64,000 bases of DNA from an uncultured Oscillibacter sp. (GCF_947654275.1 NZ_CANTJS010000002.1:62001-126000), one strand, 5' to 3'; numbered from the stretch's first letter, positions 1 through 8,987 are shown. Translations and numbers: made by a program. The notes: generated by a model not told the origin, from the sequence alone.

Positions 1-453
1 TTTGCGGTTGCTGGCCACGTCCATCCCCAGGCCCACGCGGCCCATGACCTCATAGCCCGCGACGACGGCCTCCAGAAACCTCCGGCCGTCTGCATTCAGT
101 GCGTCGGCCAGAGTCCAGGCCGCGGGAATCACCACCGCGCCCACGTGGGACTTGGACCCGGTGTGGACGTCGTCCAGCTCCAGTTCGTGGGACAGCAGCC
201 CGTTTATCATCAGCGCGCTGAAAAAGCCGGTCCGATGGCCCTGGCCCCAGGCGGCGGCGGTTTCCCCGCCTGTTCCCGTCCAGCGTTGAAACTCCTGTCC
301 GATGGCCCGGATTTCGCCGGACTCCGCCGCCCCCAGGGCTGCGCCCAGATTATCTACCACGCAGCGGCGGGCGGCGTCCAACGCCGGTTCCGGCAGGTCC
401 TCCAGCCGGAACCGGCAGGCAAACCGGGCAAGCGCTCTCAGTTCCTCCGCCAT
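1..453 (-). CDS. MmgE/PrpD family protein, 5' part only (cut by window edge)
   Basis: Only the first 151 codons are present; the reading frame runs off the left end of the window. The visible protein starts MAEELRALAR and contains the family's N-terminal helical signature, including LSHELELDDVHTGSKSHVGA and EAVVAGYEVMGRVG, which closely parallel the second MmgE/PrpD gene at 2319-3710. The family includes 2-methylcitrate dehydratase, cis-aconitate decarboxylase and iminodisuccinate epimerase, so the exact reaction cannot be read from sequence. The ATG lies three bases past the stop of the upstream small hydratase subunit gene, so it is very probably translated as the last visible gene of the leftward operon. 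Two paralogues in one operon suggest either a heteromer or two consecutive steps. Confidence 0.85.
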   Translation of the reverse strand, partial: MAEELRALARFACRFRLEDLPEPALDAARRCVVDNLGAALGAAESGEIRAIGQEFQRWTGTGGETAAAWGQGHRTGFFSALMINGLLSHELELDDVHTGSKSHVGAVVIPAAWTLADALNADGRRFLEAVVAGYEVMGRVGLGMDVASNRK

Positions 454-456
454 ATC

Positions 457-969
457 TCAGATATCCAGGGAGTTGTACTTCTCAATGTAGTTGAGAAGGC
501 CGCCCTCATTGATGATTTTTACTTCCTTCTCCGAGAGGGTGAAGGGCATTTCAAAATCGGGGTCGCCGGTCTTCCGGATGACCCGGCCCTTTACGTCTAC
601 AACCAGCTCGTCGCCCTCGGCAATCCGGTCGGTGTCGCATTCGATGAGCAGCATGCCGTTGTTAATGGCGTTCCGGTAGAAGATACGGCCAAAGGACTTG
701 GACAGCACCGCGCCCACGCCGGCCAGCTTGATGATGATGGGGGCAATCTCCCGGCTGGAGCCGCAGCCGAAGTTGCGGTCCGCAACGATGAAATCATCCG
801 CCTTCACACCCTGGACAAAGTCGGGCCGGGCGTCCTCCAGCACGTGCTTGGCGTATTCCTGGGGGTTGGCCCGCAGGGAGATGAGGCGTCCGGGGGCGAT
901 GGAGTCCGTACTGACGTTGGAGCCGAATTTCCAGGCCCTGCCCTGAATGGAATCTCTAATCATAATCAA
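457..969 (-). CDS. aconitase-superfamily (LeuD-like) hydratase small subunit
   Basis: This 170-residue protein is a swivel-domain subunit of the 3-isopropylmalate dehydratase/homoaconitase/2,3-dimethylmalate dehydratase group. The signature NFGCGSSREIAP lies around residues 66-77, followed by the SKSFGRIFYRNAINNG segment that closes the active site over the Fe-S cluster of the large subunit. It follows the large subunit gene at 988-2247 with an 18-base gap. The neighbours (MmgE/PrpD proteins, Tct transporter, citrate lyase) argue against leucine synthesis and for hydration or dehydration of an imported di- or tricarboxylate. Citramalate/mesaconate, 2,3-dimethylmalate or aconitate are all possible. 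The family assignment is firm and the substrate is unknown. Confidence 0.9.
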   Translation of the reverse strand: MIMIRDSIQGRAWKFGSNVSTDSIAPGRLISLRANPQEYAKHVLEDARPDFVQGVKADDFIVADRNFGCGSSREIAPIIIKLAGVGAVLSKSFGRIFYRNAINNGMLLIECDTDRIAEGDELVVDVKGRVIRKTGDPDFEMPFTLSEKEVKIINEGGLLNYIEKYNSLDI

Positions 970-987
970 TTACTCCTTCCGAATCGT

Positions 988-2247
988 TCAAGCCATGACT
1001 TCCCGGGGGTCGGTGATATAACCCGTCAGGGCGGTGGCGGCGGCGGTGGCGGGGCTGGAGAGGTAAATGCTGGCGGTGGGGTTGCCCATGCGGCCCTTGA
1101 AGTTGCGGTTCTGGGTGGCGACCACCACCTCGTTGTCCGCGGGGATGCCCTGGTGCACGCCCATGCAGGGCCCGCAGTTGGGGGCCTCGATCATGGCGCC
1201 GGCCTCCGCCAGGGTCAGCAGGGTGCCGTCCCGCAGGCACTCCTTGAAGACATAGGAGGAGTTGGGGATGACCAGAAGGCGGGTGCCCCTGGCTACTTTT
1301 TTCCCCCTGAGAATCTCCGCGGCCACGTGCAGGTCCTCCACACGGCCGTTGGTGCAGCTGCCGATGTAAATCAGGTCCACGTGCTCGCGGCTGCAATTTT
1401 TAGCCAGGTCCACGTTTTCCACATAGTGGGGCTTGGACACCAGGGGCTCCAGAGCGGCGGCGTCGATGTCAATGACCCGCTCAAAGGCGGCGTCCTCGTC
1501 GCCGCGAATCTCCACATAGTCCTCTTCCCGGCCGAATTTCCTCAGATATTCCCGGGTGTGCTCGTCCGTTTCCATGATGGCGTTTTTCGCCCCCACGTCC
1601 ACGCCCATGCTGGTGATGGTCAGGCGGCCCTCCATGGACAGGGAGGAGATGGTGTCCCCCCGGAATTCCAGGGATTTGTAAATCGCCTGGTCGGACTTGA
1701 TGATGCCGGCCAGCTTCAGCATGATATCCTTGGCGTACACGCCTTTGGGCAGCGCGCCGGTGACGTTGATTCGGAAGGTCTCCGGAACCTTGATCCAGGT
1801 CTGCCCGAACCGGGTCACCGCCACCATGTCCGTGGAGCCGCAGCCTGTGGCAAAGCAGCCGTAGGCCCCGTGGACCGTGGTGTGGGAGTCGCCCACGATG
1901 CAGACCGTGCCGCATTTCAGGAAGTTTTCGTAAACGTGGGCGTGGACGTGGCCCGTGCCGCCCTCCTCCCAGTGGCAGCCGTGGCCCAGGGCGTACTGCC
2001 GGCACAGGGCGTGCTCGTTGGCCACCTCTTTGGTGGACTCCGGGCCGAATTCGTTGGCGAAGAGCACCCGTTCCGGGTCGAATACCGGGTCCTTGTCATA
2101 GCCCCGTTCCTGCATCAGCCGGACCAGCAGGGGGCCGGACCCGTCGTGGAGGGCGGCGAAGTCCACGTTGACCACAACGGTTTCCCCCGCTTTTACGGGG
2201 TAGCCCATGTTTTTGCTGATAATCTTTTCAACAAGTGTCTGTCCCAT
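988..2247 (-). CDS. aconitase-superfamily (LeuC-like) hydratase large subunit
   Basis: This is a 419-residue [4Fe-4S] hydro-lyase large subunit. The three cluster ligands are visible as Cys298 in GSCTNGR and Cys358 and Cys361 in NCGPCMG. The substrate-loop histidines occur in GDSHTTVHGAYGCFATG (around 119-135). The length matches LeuC/HacA-type proteins that work with a separate small subunit, here encoded just downstream at 457-969. A Shine-Dalgarno-like AGGAGAT lies before the ATG at 2247. The operon pairs it with two MmgE/PrpD proteins, so it probably interconverts hydroxy acids and their unsaturated counterparts in a catabolic route. Leucine biosynthesis is not supported because no leuA or leuB lies nearby. 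Confidence 0.92.
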   Translation of the reverse strand: MGQTLVEKIISKNMGYPVKAGETVVVNVDFAALHDGSGPLLVRLMQERGYDKDPVFDPERVLFANEFGPESTKEVANEHALCRQYALGHGCHWEEGGTGHVHAHVYENFLKCGTVCIVGDSHTTVHGAYGCFATGCGSTDMVAVTRFGQTWIKVPETFRINVTGALPKGVYAKDIMLKLAGIIKSDQAIYKSLEFRGDTISSLSMEGRLTITSMGVDVGAKNAIMETDEHTREYLRKFGREEDYVEIRGDEDAAFERVIDIDAAALEPLVSKPHYVENVDLAKNCSREHVDLIYIGSCTNGRVEDLHVAAEILRGKKVARGTRLLVIPNSSYVFKECLRDGTLLTLAEAGAMIEAPNCGPCMGVHQGIPADNEVVVATQNRNFKGRMGNPTASIYLSSPATAAATALTGYITDPREVMA

Positions 2248-2318
2248 CGTTCATATCTCCTATCATAAAAATTTGCCGGTTTTTCCGATTTGCTTATGGC
2301 TGCTTATTGCAGGGGCTT

Positions 2319-3710
2319 TCAGCGGCGCAGGGCAGCTGTCAGCTCCCCGGCTCCGGACAGAGTTTCAAAGCGCCCGATCAGCTCCGCGAGGCGCTGGATT
2401 TGCCCGGCGCTGTACAGGGGGGCCAGGTTGTCCATGAATTTCCTGCGGACGGCGGCGGGGTCCAGGGGATTCTGGGGGGTGCCCATTTCATAGCGCTGGT
2501 CTCGGACGAAGCGCCGCCCGTCCTTCAGCGTCACGGTGAGGAAGCCGGGGAAGTAGCCGGGGTTGCGCTTGGAATCGTCGTCCACGCACTGAATCCGGTC
2601 CATCAGGCTCTGAATGCCAGGGTCCCGGGCATAGCTCAAATCTATCTCCCAGGGACTGACGCGGCCCTTTTTCGCCGCCATGGCCACCACATAGGGCAGG
2701 CTGAACCGCATGATATAATCGGTATTGGGCCGGGTCTTGGCCTCTCTGGGGGTGCAGACAATGGGGTAGCAGCGGCTTTCAATGCGGCACTCCGCGGAGT
2801 CGATTTCCTCCGCCGTGAAGCCCTCCTCCCGCTGCAAGGACAGCATGCAGTCGATGAAGGAATGGGTCATGTGGCAGACGGGATACAGCTTGACGGTGAT
2901 CTCCGTGGTGCGCCAGACCTCTCCCAGGTCGGCGCCGGCCAAAAACTCTTCCAGGCCGTCCGTGCCGCCGCAGTGGGTGTTCCAGAGGCCGAACTCCCCC
3001 TCAAACACCTCCCGGGGGCCGGTGAATCCGTTCCGGGCCAGGCCCAGGGCGTAGACGGCGCTGTGGGCGGCCCAGCCGGGGTGGATCTTTTTCACCCAGC
3101 TGCCGTCCCGCAGGAACTCCTGCAAGGCCGCCGCCTGGCTGCCGCAGATGCCCAGGGCGTTAACCAGCGTCTCTTCGCTGTCTCCCAGCAGGCGGGCCGC
3201 CGTGCAGGCCGCGGCGAAGGGCGCGACGATGCCGGTGCCGTGGAAGCCCACGTCGTGAAACCGGCCCTTTGCCGCCAGAGCCAGGCGGATGATGATTTCC
3301 CAGCCCGCGACGATGGCTTCCATCATCTGCCGCCCGGTGGCCCCACACTCCTCGCCCACGGTCAGCGCCGTGCTCACCACCGCCGCGCTGGGATGAACGA
3401 TGCCCCCCACGTGGGTGTCGTCATAGTCGGCGCCGTGAATCAGGGCGCTGTTGTACAAAACCGCATCCGCCAGGCGGACCTTTTCCTCCGTGCCCCACAG
3501 CGTGCAGCGGGGCGCGAAGCCCATTTCCGCCAGCGCGCCGCGGATGGCCTTCACGTGGTCCATGTCCTGGCAGGACATGGCGACGCCGAAGGTATCCATC
3601 AAAAGCAGCTTCCCGTACTCCACCACGGCATCCGGTATCTCCGAGAGTCTGGAGGACAGCGCGAACTTTGCGATTCTCTGTGAAATGGCCGCCTGATTCT
3701 GGGTCCCCAT
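2319..3710 (-). CDS. MmgE/PrpD family protein (complete)
   Basis: This 463-residue protein has the two-domain architecture of the MmgE/PrpD superfamily: an all-helical domain (roughly 1-270 plus the C-terminus) and a smaller alpha/beta lid. Family landmarks are SALIHGADYDDTHVGGIVHPSAAVVSTAL (residues about 93-121) and the GFHGTGIVAPFAAACTAARLLG stretch. The superfamily handles tricarboxylates (2-methylcitrate dehydratase, aconitate decarboxylase) and aminodicarboxylates (iminodisuccinate epimerase). The gene lies 71 bp upstream of the large hydratase subunit gene in the same orientation, so cotranscription is likely. A second copy starts at 453. No residue pattern lets me choose among the reactions. 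Confidence 0.88.
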   Translation of the reverse strand: MGTQNQAAISQRIAKFALSSRLSEIPDAVVEYGKLLLMDTFGVAMSCQDMDHVKAIRGALAEMGFAPRCTLWGTEEKVRLADAVLYNSALIHGADYDDTHVGGIVHPSAAVVSTALTVGEECGATGRQMMEAIVAGWEIIIRLALAAKGRFHDVGFHGTGIVAPFAAACTAARLLGDSEETLVNALGICGSQAAALQEFLRDGSWVKKIHPGWAAHSAVYALGLARNGFTGPREVFEGEFGLWNTHCGGTDGLEEFLAGADLGEVWRTTEITVKLYPVCHMTHSFIDCMLSLQREEGFTAEEIDSAECRIESRCYPIVCTPREAKTRPNTDYIMRFSLPYVVAMAAKKGRVSPWEIDLSYARDPGIQSLMDRIQCVDDDSKRNPGYFPGFLTVTLKDGRRFVRDQRYEMGTPQNPLDPAAVRRKFMDNLAPLYSAGQIQRLAELIGRFETLSGAGELTAALRR

Positions 3711-3850
3711 ATATACCCGCCTTTCCTGATTCGGTCCGTTTCGTTCCTCGAACCGTCTTCAATTCAATAGAGGATAAGATAAGGGTAATATAAGGGTAAA
3801 TGAAAGTCCAATATTGTTTCTGCGTGCCTGCTATTGCTTTTTTGCACAGG

Positions 3851-3880
3851 CGAAAAAAAGCGCCCCGGCAGGGCGCTTTC
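3851..3880 (-). terminator. intrinsic terminator after the LysR pair
   Basis: On the minus strand a 9-bp perfect stem (AAAGCGCCC with GGGCGCTTT, 3857-3865 and 3871-3879) with a five-base loop is followed by a run of seven T residues. It lies directly downstream of the LysR gene ending at 3892 and would separate regulator transcription from the MmgE/PrpD operon. Confidence 0.8.
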
Positions 3881-3891
3881 AATTCTCATCC

Positions 3892-4827
3892 TCATTTCTC
3901 CTGATTCTCTTTTGATTCCGCCCGGTCGTCCAGGGCCTTCAGCATCAGCCGTTTCAGCTGCTCCGCCGCGTGGGACAGGCTCTTTCCTCTCAGGGTGGCA
4001 ATGCCGATGGCCCAGCTGGCCTCCAGCTCCGGGTCCATTTGATAGTGCTCGATGGGGCCCTGCTCCGTCCGGGTGCAGCTCTCCGGCACCAGGGCATAGG
4101 CCAGACCGTCATAGGCCAGCATAGCCGCCGTGTAGTTGTTCCGGGTCTGAAAAATTACCTGGGGCTCATAGCCGGCCCGGCGGAACACCTGGTCGCAGAC
4201 CGCCCGGCTCTTCTGGCCGGGAAAGCCCAGGATGAAGCGCCTGTCCCGGAATTTCTCCAGATGGACATAGCGCTTGCCGTCCTTCTGATAGCAGTACAGG
4301 CGGGCAAAGGCGTCTTCCCGGGGGGCCACCAGCACCAGCCGTTCCGTCATCATCGGCTCGAAGACGATGCCCCGGCTCAGGGCCGGCTGGCTGATGACGG
4401 CGAAGTCCAGACGCTGGCTCAGAAGCCCGATGGAGAGATCTGCCGTGCTGATTTCATGGAGCTGGACGGAGATGTTGGGATAGCGGCGGTGAAACTCCGG
4501 CAGGACGAAGGGCAGCACCTGCTGAGACCGGTTGGATCCCATGCCGATGTCGATGGAACCGCTGTAGACCCCGTCGCCGGCGAAGTCGAACCGCAGGTTC
4601 TCCTCCTCCTTCAGGATTTCGCGGGCGTAGCGCAGGCAGATTTCCCCGAAGTTGGTGGGCACCGGGCCGTCCCCGGTGGTGATGAACAGCTGCGCGCCAA
4701 GCTCCTCTTCCAGCCGCTTGATGTTGCGGGTGACGGAGGAACGGTTGACTCCCAGGCGTGCCGCCGTCTTCTGGGCGGAGCCGCAGGCGGCATATTCCAC
4801 GGCGTATCGAAGCAGTGTGGTGTTCAT
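3892..4827 (-). CDS. LysR-family transcriptional regulator (second of pair)
   Basis: This 311-residue regulator starts at the ATG overlapping the stop of the upstream LysR gene (ATGA overlap). GGAGGT six bases upstream supports this start over an ATG two codons earlier. The N-terminal winged helix-turn-helix (about 1-60) contains GSAQKTAARLGVNRSSVTRNIKRLEEELG. The remainder is a periplasmic-binding-protein-like effector domain (about 90-300). The HTH departs from the usual LysR wording, with NRSSVTRNI instead of SQPAVSRQI. Translational coupling with the first LysR suggests a coordinated pair, possibly sensing different intermediates of the adjacent carboxylate pathway. The target promoter is probably in the divergent region 5757-6024. 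Confidence 0.9.
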   Translation of the reverse strand: MNTTLLRYAVEYAACGSAQKTAARLGVNRSSVTRNIKRLEEELGAQLFITTGDGPVPTNFGEICLRYAREILKEEENLRFDFAGDGVYSGSIDIGMGSNRSQQVLPFVLPEFHRRYPNISVQLHEISTADLSIGLLSQRLDFAVISQPALSRGIVFEPMMTERLVLVAPREDAFARLYCYQKDGKRYVHLEKFRDRRFILGFPGQKSRAVCDQVFRRAGYEPQVIFQTRNNYTAAMLAYDGLAYALVPESCTRTEQGPIEHYQMDPELEASWAIGIATLRGKSLSHAAEQLKRLMLKALDDRAESKENQEK

Positions 4828-5756
4828 GGGCATACCTCCGGCATAGACGCGATGCATTCCTGCATGATTCTGGCCAGCTCCAGACAGGGCTGGGACAGCG
4901 GCAGATTGGGGGCGTAGGCCGCCACCAGCTCCCAGCTGGCGTTCCAGGCGGGGGGAAAGCGAAAGAACGCCGGACGGTACTGCCTGGCGTAGTGGCGGGC
5001 GAAGCTCCTGGGGGCGAAGGCCGCTCCGATTCCGTCCGCCGTCAGGGCCAGCGACGTGGCGAAGCTGGTGGTGGAAAAGAGAATTTTGGGGACGATTCCG
5101 GCGGCGGTGCAGATGTTGTCCGCCACCTGGCGGCTGCGCTGGTTGGGGGTCAGCATATTGAAGGATTTGCGGGACATAATTTCCGCTGTGACGACGGGAA
5201 GGGGGTCCCCCCTTGCGGAGGCGGCCAGGTAATCCGGGTCGTCCGGGGGAACGGCCAGATAGATTTCTTCCCGGCAGAGGGAGATATACTCCAGGTCATA
5301 GTCCCGGAAGGGCCTGTGAAGTACCGCCAGATCCAGGCGGCCCTCCCAGGCCAGCTGCTCCAGCTGGGCGGAGGAGTTCTCCAGAAGCCGCAGGTCCATC
5401 ATGGGGAAGCGCTGGCGGTACAGCCGGATCAGGCCCGGCAGAATCATTCTGCTCTGAAAGGGGGTGATGCCCAGGGTCACGCGCCCCTGCCGGGTGCCGG
5501 CGGCCTCTCCAATCTCATACTCCATCCGCTGATAGGTCTGCTTCATCCGCTCTGCGGCGTTCAAATAGGCCTGTCCGGCCTCCGTCAGGCTCAGTCCGCC
5601 CTGGCCCCGGCGGAAAAATACGGTTCCGTATTCCGCCTCAATCCGGTGCAGGGCCTGGGTCAGGGACGGCTGTGCGATGAACAGCTGTTCCGCCGCCCTG
5701 GTGATGCTTCCACACCGCGCGATGGTGGATACATACGATATTTCCCGGTCTGTCAT
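4824..5756 (-). CDS. LysR-family transcriptional regulator (first of pair)
   Basis: This 310-residue protein has a canonical LysR HTH at residues about 3-62 (GSITRAAEQLFIAQPSLTQALHRIE) and a substrate-binding co-inducer domain after it. It is divergently oriented to the MalY-Prx-TctCBA-citrate lyase operon, the classical arrangement for LysR control of a catabolic/transport operon. The inducer is probably the imported di/tricarboxylate or a breakdown product, which is an inference from position only. It is the promoter-proximal gene of a two-regulator operon, and its last four bases overlap the next gene. Confidence 0.92.
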   Translation of the reverse strand: MTDREISYVSTIARCGSITRAAEQLFIAQPSLTQALHRIEAEYGTVFFRRGQGGLSLTEAGQAYLNAAERMKQTYQRMEYEIGEAAGTRQGRVTLGITPFQSRMILPGLIRLYRQRFPMMDLRLLENSSAQLEQLAWEGRLDLAVLHRPFRDYDLEYISLCREEIYLAVPPDDPDYLAASARGDPLPVVTAEIMSRKSFNMLTPNQRSRQVADNICTAAGIVPKILFSTTSFATSLALTADGIGAAFAPRSFARHYARQYRPAFFRFPPAWNASWELVAAYAPNLPLSQPCLELARIMQECIASMPEVCP

Positions 5757-6024
5757 CCATATTCCCCCGTTTCAAAAGCCGCCGGACGGCCCCTGTGTCT
5801 GCCGTTTATTATAGCATCTGCACGCTTTGCTTGCAAGCAGGGTCCCGTCCTTTGTGCAAAAAAGCTATGACCCCTGTGAAATATAAGTATTTGAGTCGAA
5901 AAAACAATCCCTTTATAATGGGACTATCAAAATCCCCAGGGTACCGGCGGGCGGCAGGATTTCAAAGGGGCTTCCGCCCTCTCACGCTCGGCATAAACAG
6001 AACAAAAGGATAAGGAGTAAAGGC
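5757..6024. promoter_or_regulatory. divergent control region between LysR and the tct/cit operon
   Basis: This 268-bp intergenic region holds the start signals of two diverging operons. A perfect 12-bp palindrome, TGCTTGCAAGCA, at 5828-5839 is a candidate LysR half-operator. The strong rightward promoter at 5891-5919 is listed separately. No riboswitch-like structure was recognised. The 5' leader of the rightward transcript would be about 100 nt. Confidence 0.5.
5891..5919 (+). promoter_or_regulatory. sigma-A promoter for malY-prx-tct-cit operon
   Basis: TTGAGT at 5891-5896 and TATAAT at 5914-5919 are separated by exactly 17 bp. This is the best promoter match upstream of the long rightward operon, about 105 bp before the first start codon. 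Confidence 0.75.
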
Positions 6025-7206
6025 ATGAAATACGATTTTGACGAAATCATCGACCGCCGCGGAACAAGCTCTTCCAAGTGGGACAATGTGGGCCCCCGGG
6101 TGGGAAACCCCGACGCCCTGCCCATGTGGGTGGCCGACACCGACTTCCGCTGTCCGCAGCCCATTGTGGACGCCGTGCTTCAGCGGGCGGCGCATCCTGT
6201 CTATGGCTATCCCTTTGTCACGCCGGACTTCAAGCAGGCCACTGTGGACTGGGTGGAAAAGCGCCACGGCTGGAAAATGGACCCGGAATGGCTGGTATTT
6301 GCCACCGGTATTGTGCCCGTCTTCAACACCATGATTCAGGCGCTGTCCCAGGAGGGGGACCGGATTATCATCTCCCGCCCCGTTTACCATCCCTTCGGCT
6401 TTGCCATTGAGGACAACCACCGGGAAATCAGCGACAACAGCTTGATTTACCGGGACGGGCGCTATACCATCGACTTCGACGATCTGCGCCGCCGGGCCGC
6501 GGACCCCAGGGCCAAGCTCATGATTATCTCCAATCCCCACAACCCCGTGGGCCGGGTCTGGACGCCGGAGGAGCTGACGGAAATGTCCTCCATCTGCGCG
6601 GAAAACGGCGTGACGGTTATCTGCGACGAGATTCATTCCGACCTGATGCTGTACGGCCACAGGCACACCCCCATGGGCATGCTGGGCAGCGAGGAAATGC
6701 GCCGGAACATCATCACCTGCTATGCGCCTTCCAAGACCTTCAACTGCGCAGGGCTCCGGGGCTCCGCCGTGGCCGTGCCCGACCCGGCCCTGAGGAAGCT
6801 GTTGAACGACCGCTTCAAGATGAACCGCAGCATTCAGCAGAATATCTTTGCCGTTCCCGCTCTGACGGCGGCCTATACTCAGTGTGAGGACTATCTGGAG
6901 CAGCTTCTGCCCTATCTGGAGAAAAACGTGGATTTCCTGCGGAGCTATCTGAAGGAGAAGATGCCCAGAATCAAGCTGGTGGAACCGGAATCCACCTACC
7001 TGATGTGGCTGGACTGCACGGACCTGGGCATCAGCGGCGACGAGCTGGCCCGCTTCATCATTCACGAGTGCCGGGTGGCGGTGAGCCGGGGCGATGGCTT
7101 CGGCCAGGAGGGGAGAAACTTCATCCGCCTGAATATTGGCTGCCCCACCGCAGTTTTGAAGCAGGGGCTGGATCAGATTTACCAGCAGTATCAAACCCGT
7201 TTTTAA
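6025..7206 (+). CDS. MalY/PatB-type PLP-dependent aminotransferase / C-S lyase
   Basis: This 393-residue fold-type I PLP enzyme resembles cystathionine beta-lyase PatB/MalY. The Schiff-base lysine is Lys237 in APSKTFN. The cofactor-binding residues are in SNPHNPVGRVW and CDEIHSDL, and the substrate-phosphate region is in RLNIGCP near the C-terminus. Members cleave C-S bonds of cystathionine or cysteine conjugates, or act as aminotransferases. AGGAG precedes the ATG. It heads the operon that continues with a peroxiredoxin-like gene and the Tct transporter. A direct role in carboxylate breakdown is not obvious; it could process a sulfur-containing or amino acid form of the substrate. Confidence 0.88.
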   Translation: MKYDFDEIIDRRGTSSSKWDNVGPRVGNPDALPMWVADTDFRCPQPIVDAVLQRAAHPVYGYPFVTPDFKQATVDWVEKRHGWKMDPEWLVFATGIVPVFNTMIQALSQEGDRIIISRPVYHPFGFAIEDNHREISDNSLIYRDGRYTIDFDDLRRRAADPRAKLMIISNPHNPVGRVWTPEELTEMSSICAENGVTVICDEIHSDLMLYGHRHTPMGMLGSEEMRRNIITCYAPSKTFNCAGLRGSAVAVPDPALRKLLNDRFKMNRSIQQNIFAVPALTAAYTQCEDYLEQLLPYLEKNVDFLRSYLKEKMPRIKLVEPESTYLMWLDCTDLGISGDELARFIIHECRVAVSRGDGFGQEGRNFIRLNIGCPTAVLKQGLDQIYQQYQTRF

Positions 7207-7220
7207 AGGAGGTCTTTCCC

Positions 7221-7796
7221 ATGCCCAGAGTTACAGCCGGAGAGCTCTTTCCCGACCTGAGCTTTGAGACCTACGCCGGGGAGTCATGCACCGCCAAACA
7301 GGCGGTCAAGCGCAGAAAGCACACGATTTTCTGGGTCATGCGCTTCATCGGCTGCCGGTTCTGCCAGTACGACATCGACCTGCTGGCCGGGCAGTATGCC
7401 CGCTTTGCCAACAAGGACGCCCAGGTCTATGTGGTGCTGCAAAGCAGCCGGGCGTCCATCACCGGTCTGAAGGGGGAGCTTCAGGTCCCCTTCGACGTGA
7501 TCTGCGACACGAAGCACGCTTTTTACAAGGCGCTGGATATCCGCGCCACCGCCACCAAGGAGGACCGGATGCCCTCCACGCCGGAGGGCCTGGCCCAATT
7601 GAAGGCCAAGCAGGAGGCGGTATCCGCCCGGAATTACCGGCGCAAGGCCGGAGAGGGGGAGGCCCAGCAGCTGCCCGCCCTCTTCATCGTGGACGCGGAG
7701 GGCCGGGTGGAATACGCCCACTACGCCGTCCACAGCATCGACATTCCCGGCGCGGACGAGCTGCTGGAGCTGCTGGAGGGCCTCGACGCCCGCTGA
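7221..7796 (+). CDS. AhpC/TSA-type peroxiredoxin-like protein
   Basis: This 191-residue thioredoxin-fold protein has the redox motif GCRFCQYD at about residues 44-51. Its two cysteines are spaced CxxC, unlike the single TPGC of classical peroxiredoxins. The C-terminal half carries PALFIVDAEGRVEYAHY, typical of the AhpC/TSA superfamily. A long charged insertion (around 110-150) is unusual. The start at 7221 follows AAAGGAGG with good spacing, 14 bp after the upstream gene. It may be a thiol peroxidase or disulfide reductase protecting oxygen-sensitive Fe-S hydratases encoded in the same locus, which is inference. Confidence 0.8.
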   Translation: MPRVTAGELFPDLSFETYAGESCTAKQAVKRRKHTIFWVMRFIGCRFCQYDIDLLAGQYARFANKDAQVYVVLQSSRASITGLKGELQVPFDVICDTKHAFYKALDIRATATKEDRMPSTPEGLAQLKAKQEAVSARNYRRKAGEGEAQQLPALFIVDAEGRVEYAHYAVHSIDIPGADELLELLEGLDAR

Positions 7797-7867
7797 GCAG
7801 GGTCTGTTTTCCCATGCGCAAAAGAGGGCTTCCTCTTTTCACAAACAAATTTTATGGAGGTATCACA

Positions 7868-8926
7868 ATGAAGAAGTTTCTTGCAATCGCGCTCAGCCTC
7901 GTTCTGCTCCTGGCTCTGACAGCCTGCGGCGGCGGAAAAGACACCCAGCAGTCCGGCGGCGGCAGCGCCGGAACCGGCAGCTCCGACGCCGCCGGAGACC
8001 AGGGCGCCCAGCTGGCCTTCCCCGAGAAGGACATCACCCTGATCGTCCCCTTCGACGCCGGCGGAGGCAACGACATCTATGGCCGGATTATTGCGAAAAT
8101 TGCCATGGAAAACGGGTATTTTAACGGGAAGAATGTTATTGTGGAGAACCAGCCCGGCGGCGGAGGCGCCATCGGACAGGCCTATGTGGCCAACACCGCC
8201 GCCCCCGACGGCTATACCCTGCTGACCTTCACGGCCTCCGGCATCAGCAATCCCATTCTGAAGGACGTCCCCTTTACCGTGGACGATTTCAAAACCATTA
8301 TCTGCGCCAACGCGGACCCCGCCGTCCTGGTGGCCCGGGCCGACGCCCCCTTTGACGACGTGGCCGGACTGCTGGAATACGCCAAGAGCAACACCCTGAT
8401 TGCCAACGACTCCGGCTTCGGAACCTCCAGCCACGTCCGCACGCTGGACTGGACCTCCAAGCTGGAGGAGGCCGCCGGCGTGAAGATTAACTACGACTGC
8501 ATCCATGTGGACTCCGGTAGCGTCCAGATTTCCGAGCTCATGGGCGGACACGCCGACCTCACCTGCCTGACCGCCGGCGAGTGCGCCGACGCCATTCTGG
8601 AGGGGAACATCAAGGGCATCGCCATCATGGCTGACGAGCGCTTCGAGGGCCTGCCCGACGTCCCCACCTTCAAGGAACTGGGCTATGAGGGCTTCATCGA
8701 CGGCGCGGACCGCGCCATCTCCTGCTCCTCCAATGTGCCCGACGACGTCTATGACTACCTGGTGGACGAGTTTACCAAGCTGTGCAGCAGCGAGGAATTC
8801 ATCAACGCCATGAAGGAAGCCAACCTGACCCCCGCCTGCCGGTCCGCCGCCGAGTATCAGGACTTTATCGACATGAAGACCGACCTCTTCATGAGCCTGA
8901 AGGATTATCTCCAGGCCGGCGAATAA
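7868..8926 (+). CDS. tctC: TctC-type tricarboxylate-binding lipoprotein
   Basis: This 352-residue solute-binding lipoprotein belongs to the tripartite tricarboxylate transporter (TTT) family. The signal peptide ends in a lipobox with the acylated residue at Cys20 (LALTAC), followed by a Gly/Ser-rich linker. The mature domain begins with ITLIVPFDAGGGNDI, the classic TctC/Bug ligand-loop motif, and has NQPGGGGAIGQ further on. It captures a carboxylate outside the membrane and delivers it to TctAB. The ATG at 7868 follows GGAGG. A hairpin after the stop (8964-8987) probably sets a higher mRNA level for this subunit. Confidence 0.93.
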   Translation: MKKFLAIALSLVLLLALTACGGGKDTQQSGGGSAGTGSSDAAGDQGAQLAFPEKDITLIVPFDAGGGNDIYGRIIAKIAMENGYFNGKNVIVENQPGGGGAIGQAYVANTAAPDGYTLLTFTASGISNPILKDVPFTVDDFKTIICANADPAVLVARADAPFDDVAGLLEYAKSNTLIANDSGFGTSSHVRTLDWTSKLEEAAGVKINYDCIHVDSGSVQISELMGGHADLTCLTAGECADAILEGNIKGIAIMADERFEGLPDVPTFKELGYEGFIDGADRAISCSSNVPDDVYDYLVDEFTKLCSSEEFINAMKEANLTPACRSAAEYQDFIDMKTDLFMSLKDYLQAGE

Positions 8927-8963
8927 TTTCCTCTCACATAATCCCTACCATACCATAAGAGCC

Positions 8964-8987
8964 GGGGCGGGCGCTTCCGTCCGCCCC
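8964..8987 (+). other. intercistronic hairpin after tctC
   Basis: A GC-rich 10-bp stem (one G-U pair) closed by a four-base loop, without a T run, lies in the 85-bp gap between tctC and tctB. Such hairpins commonly stabilise the binding-protein message or reduce read-through to the membrane subunits. Confidence 0.5.

Noticed and set aside
457-2247. Leucine biosynthesis leuCD
   Set aside because: No leuA or leuB is adjacent; the genes sit with MmgE/PrpD proteins next to a carboxylate transporter and citrate lyase, which points to catabolism.
145-2268. A 707-codon rightward open frame opposite the LeuC/LeuD-like genes
   Set aside because: It mirrors the codon structure of the real leftward genes, is Gly/Val/His-rich with no family features, and has no ribosome site. 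High GC content produces such antisense frames throughout the window.
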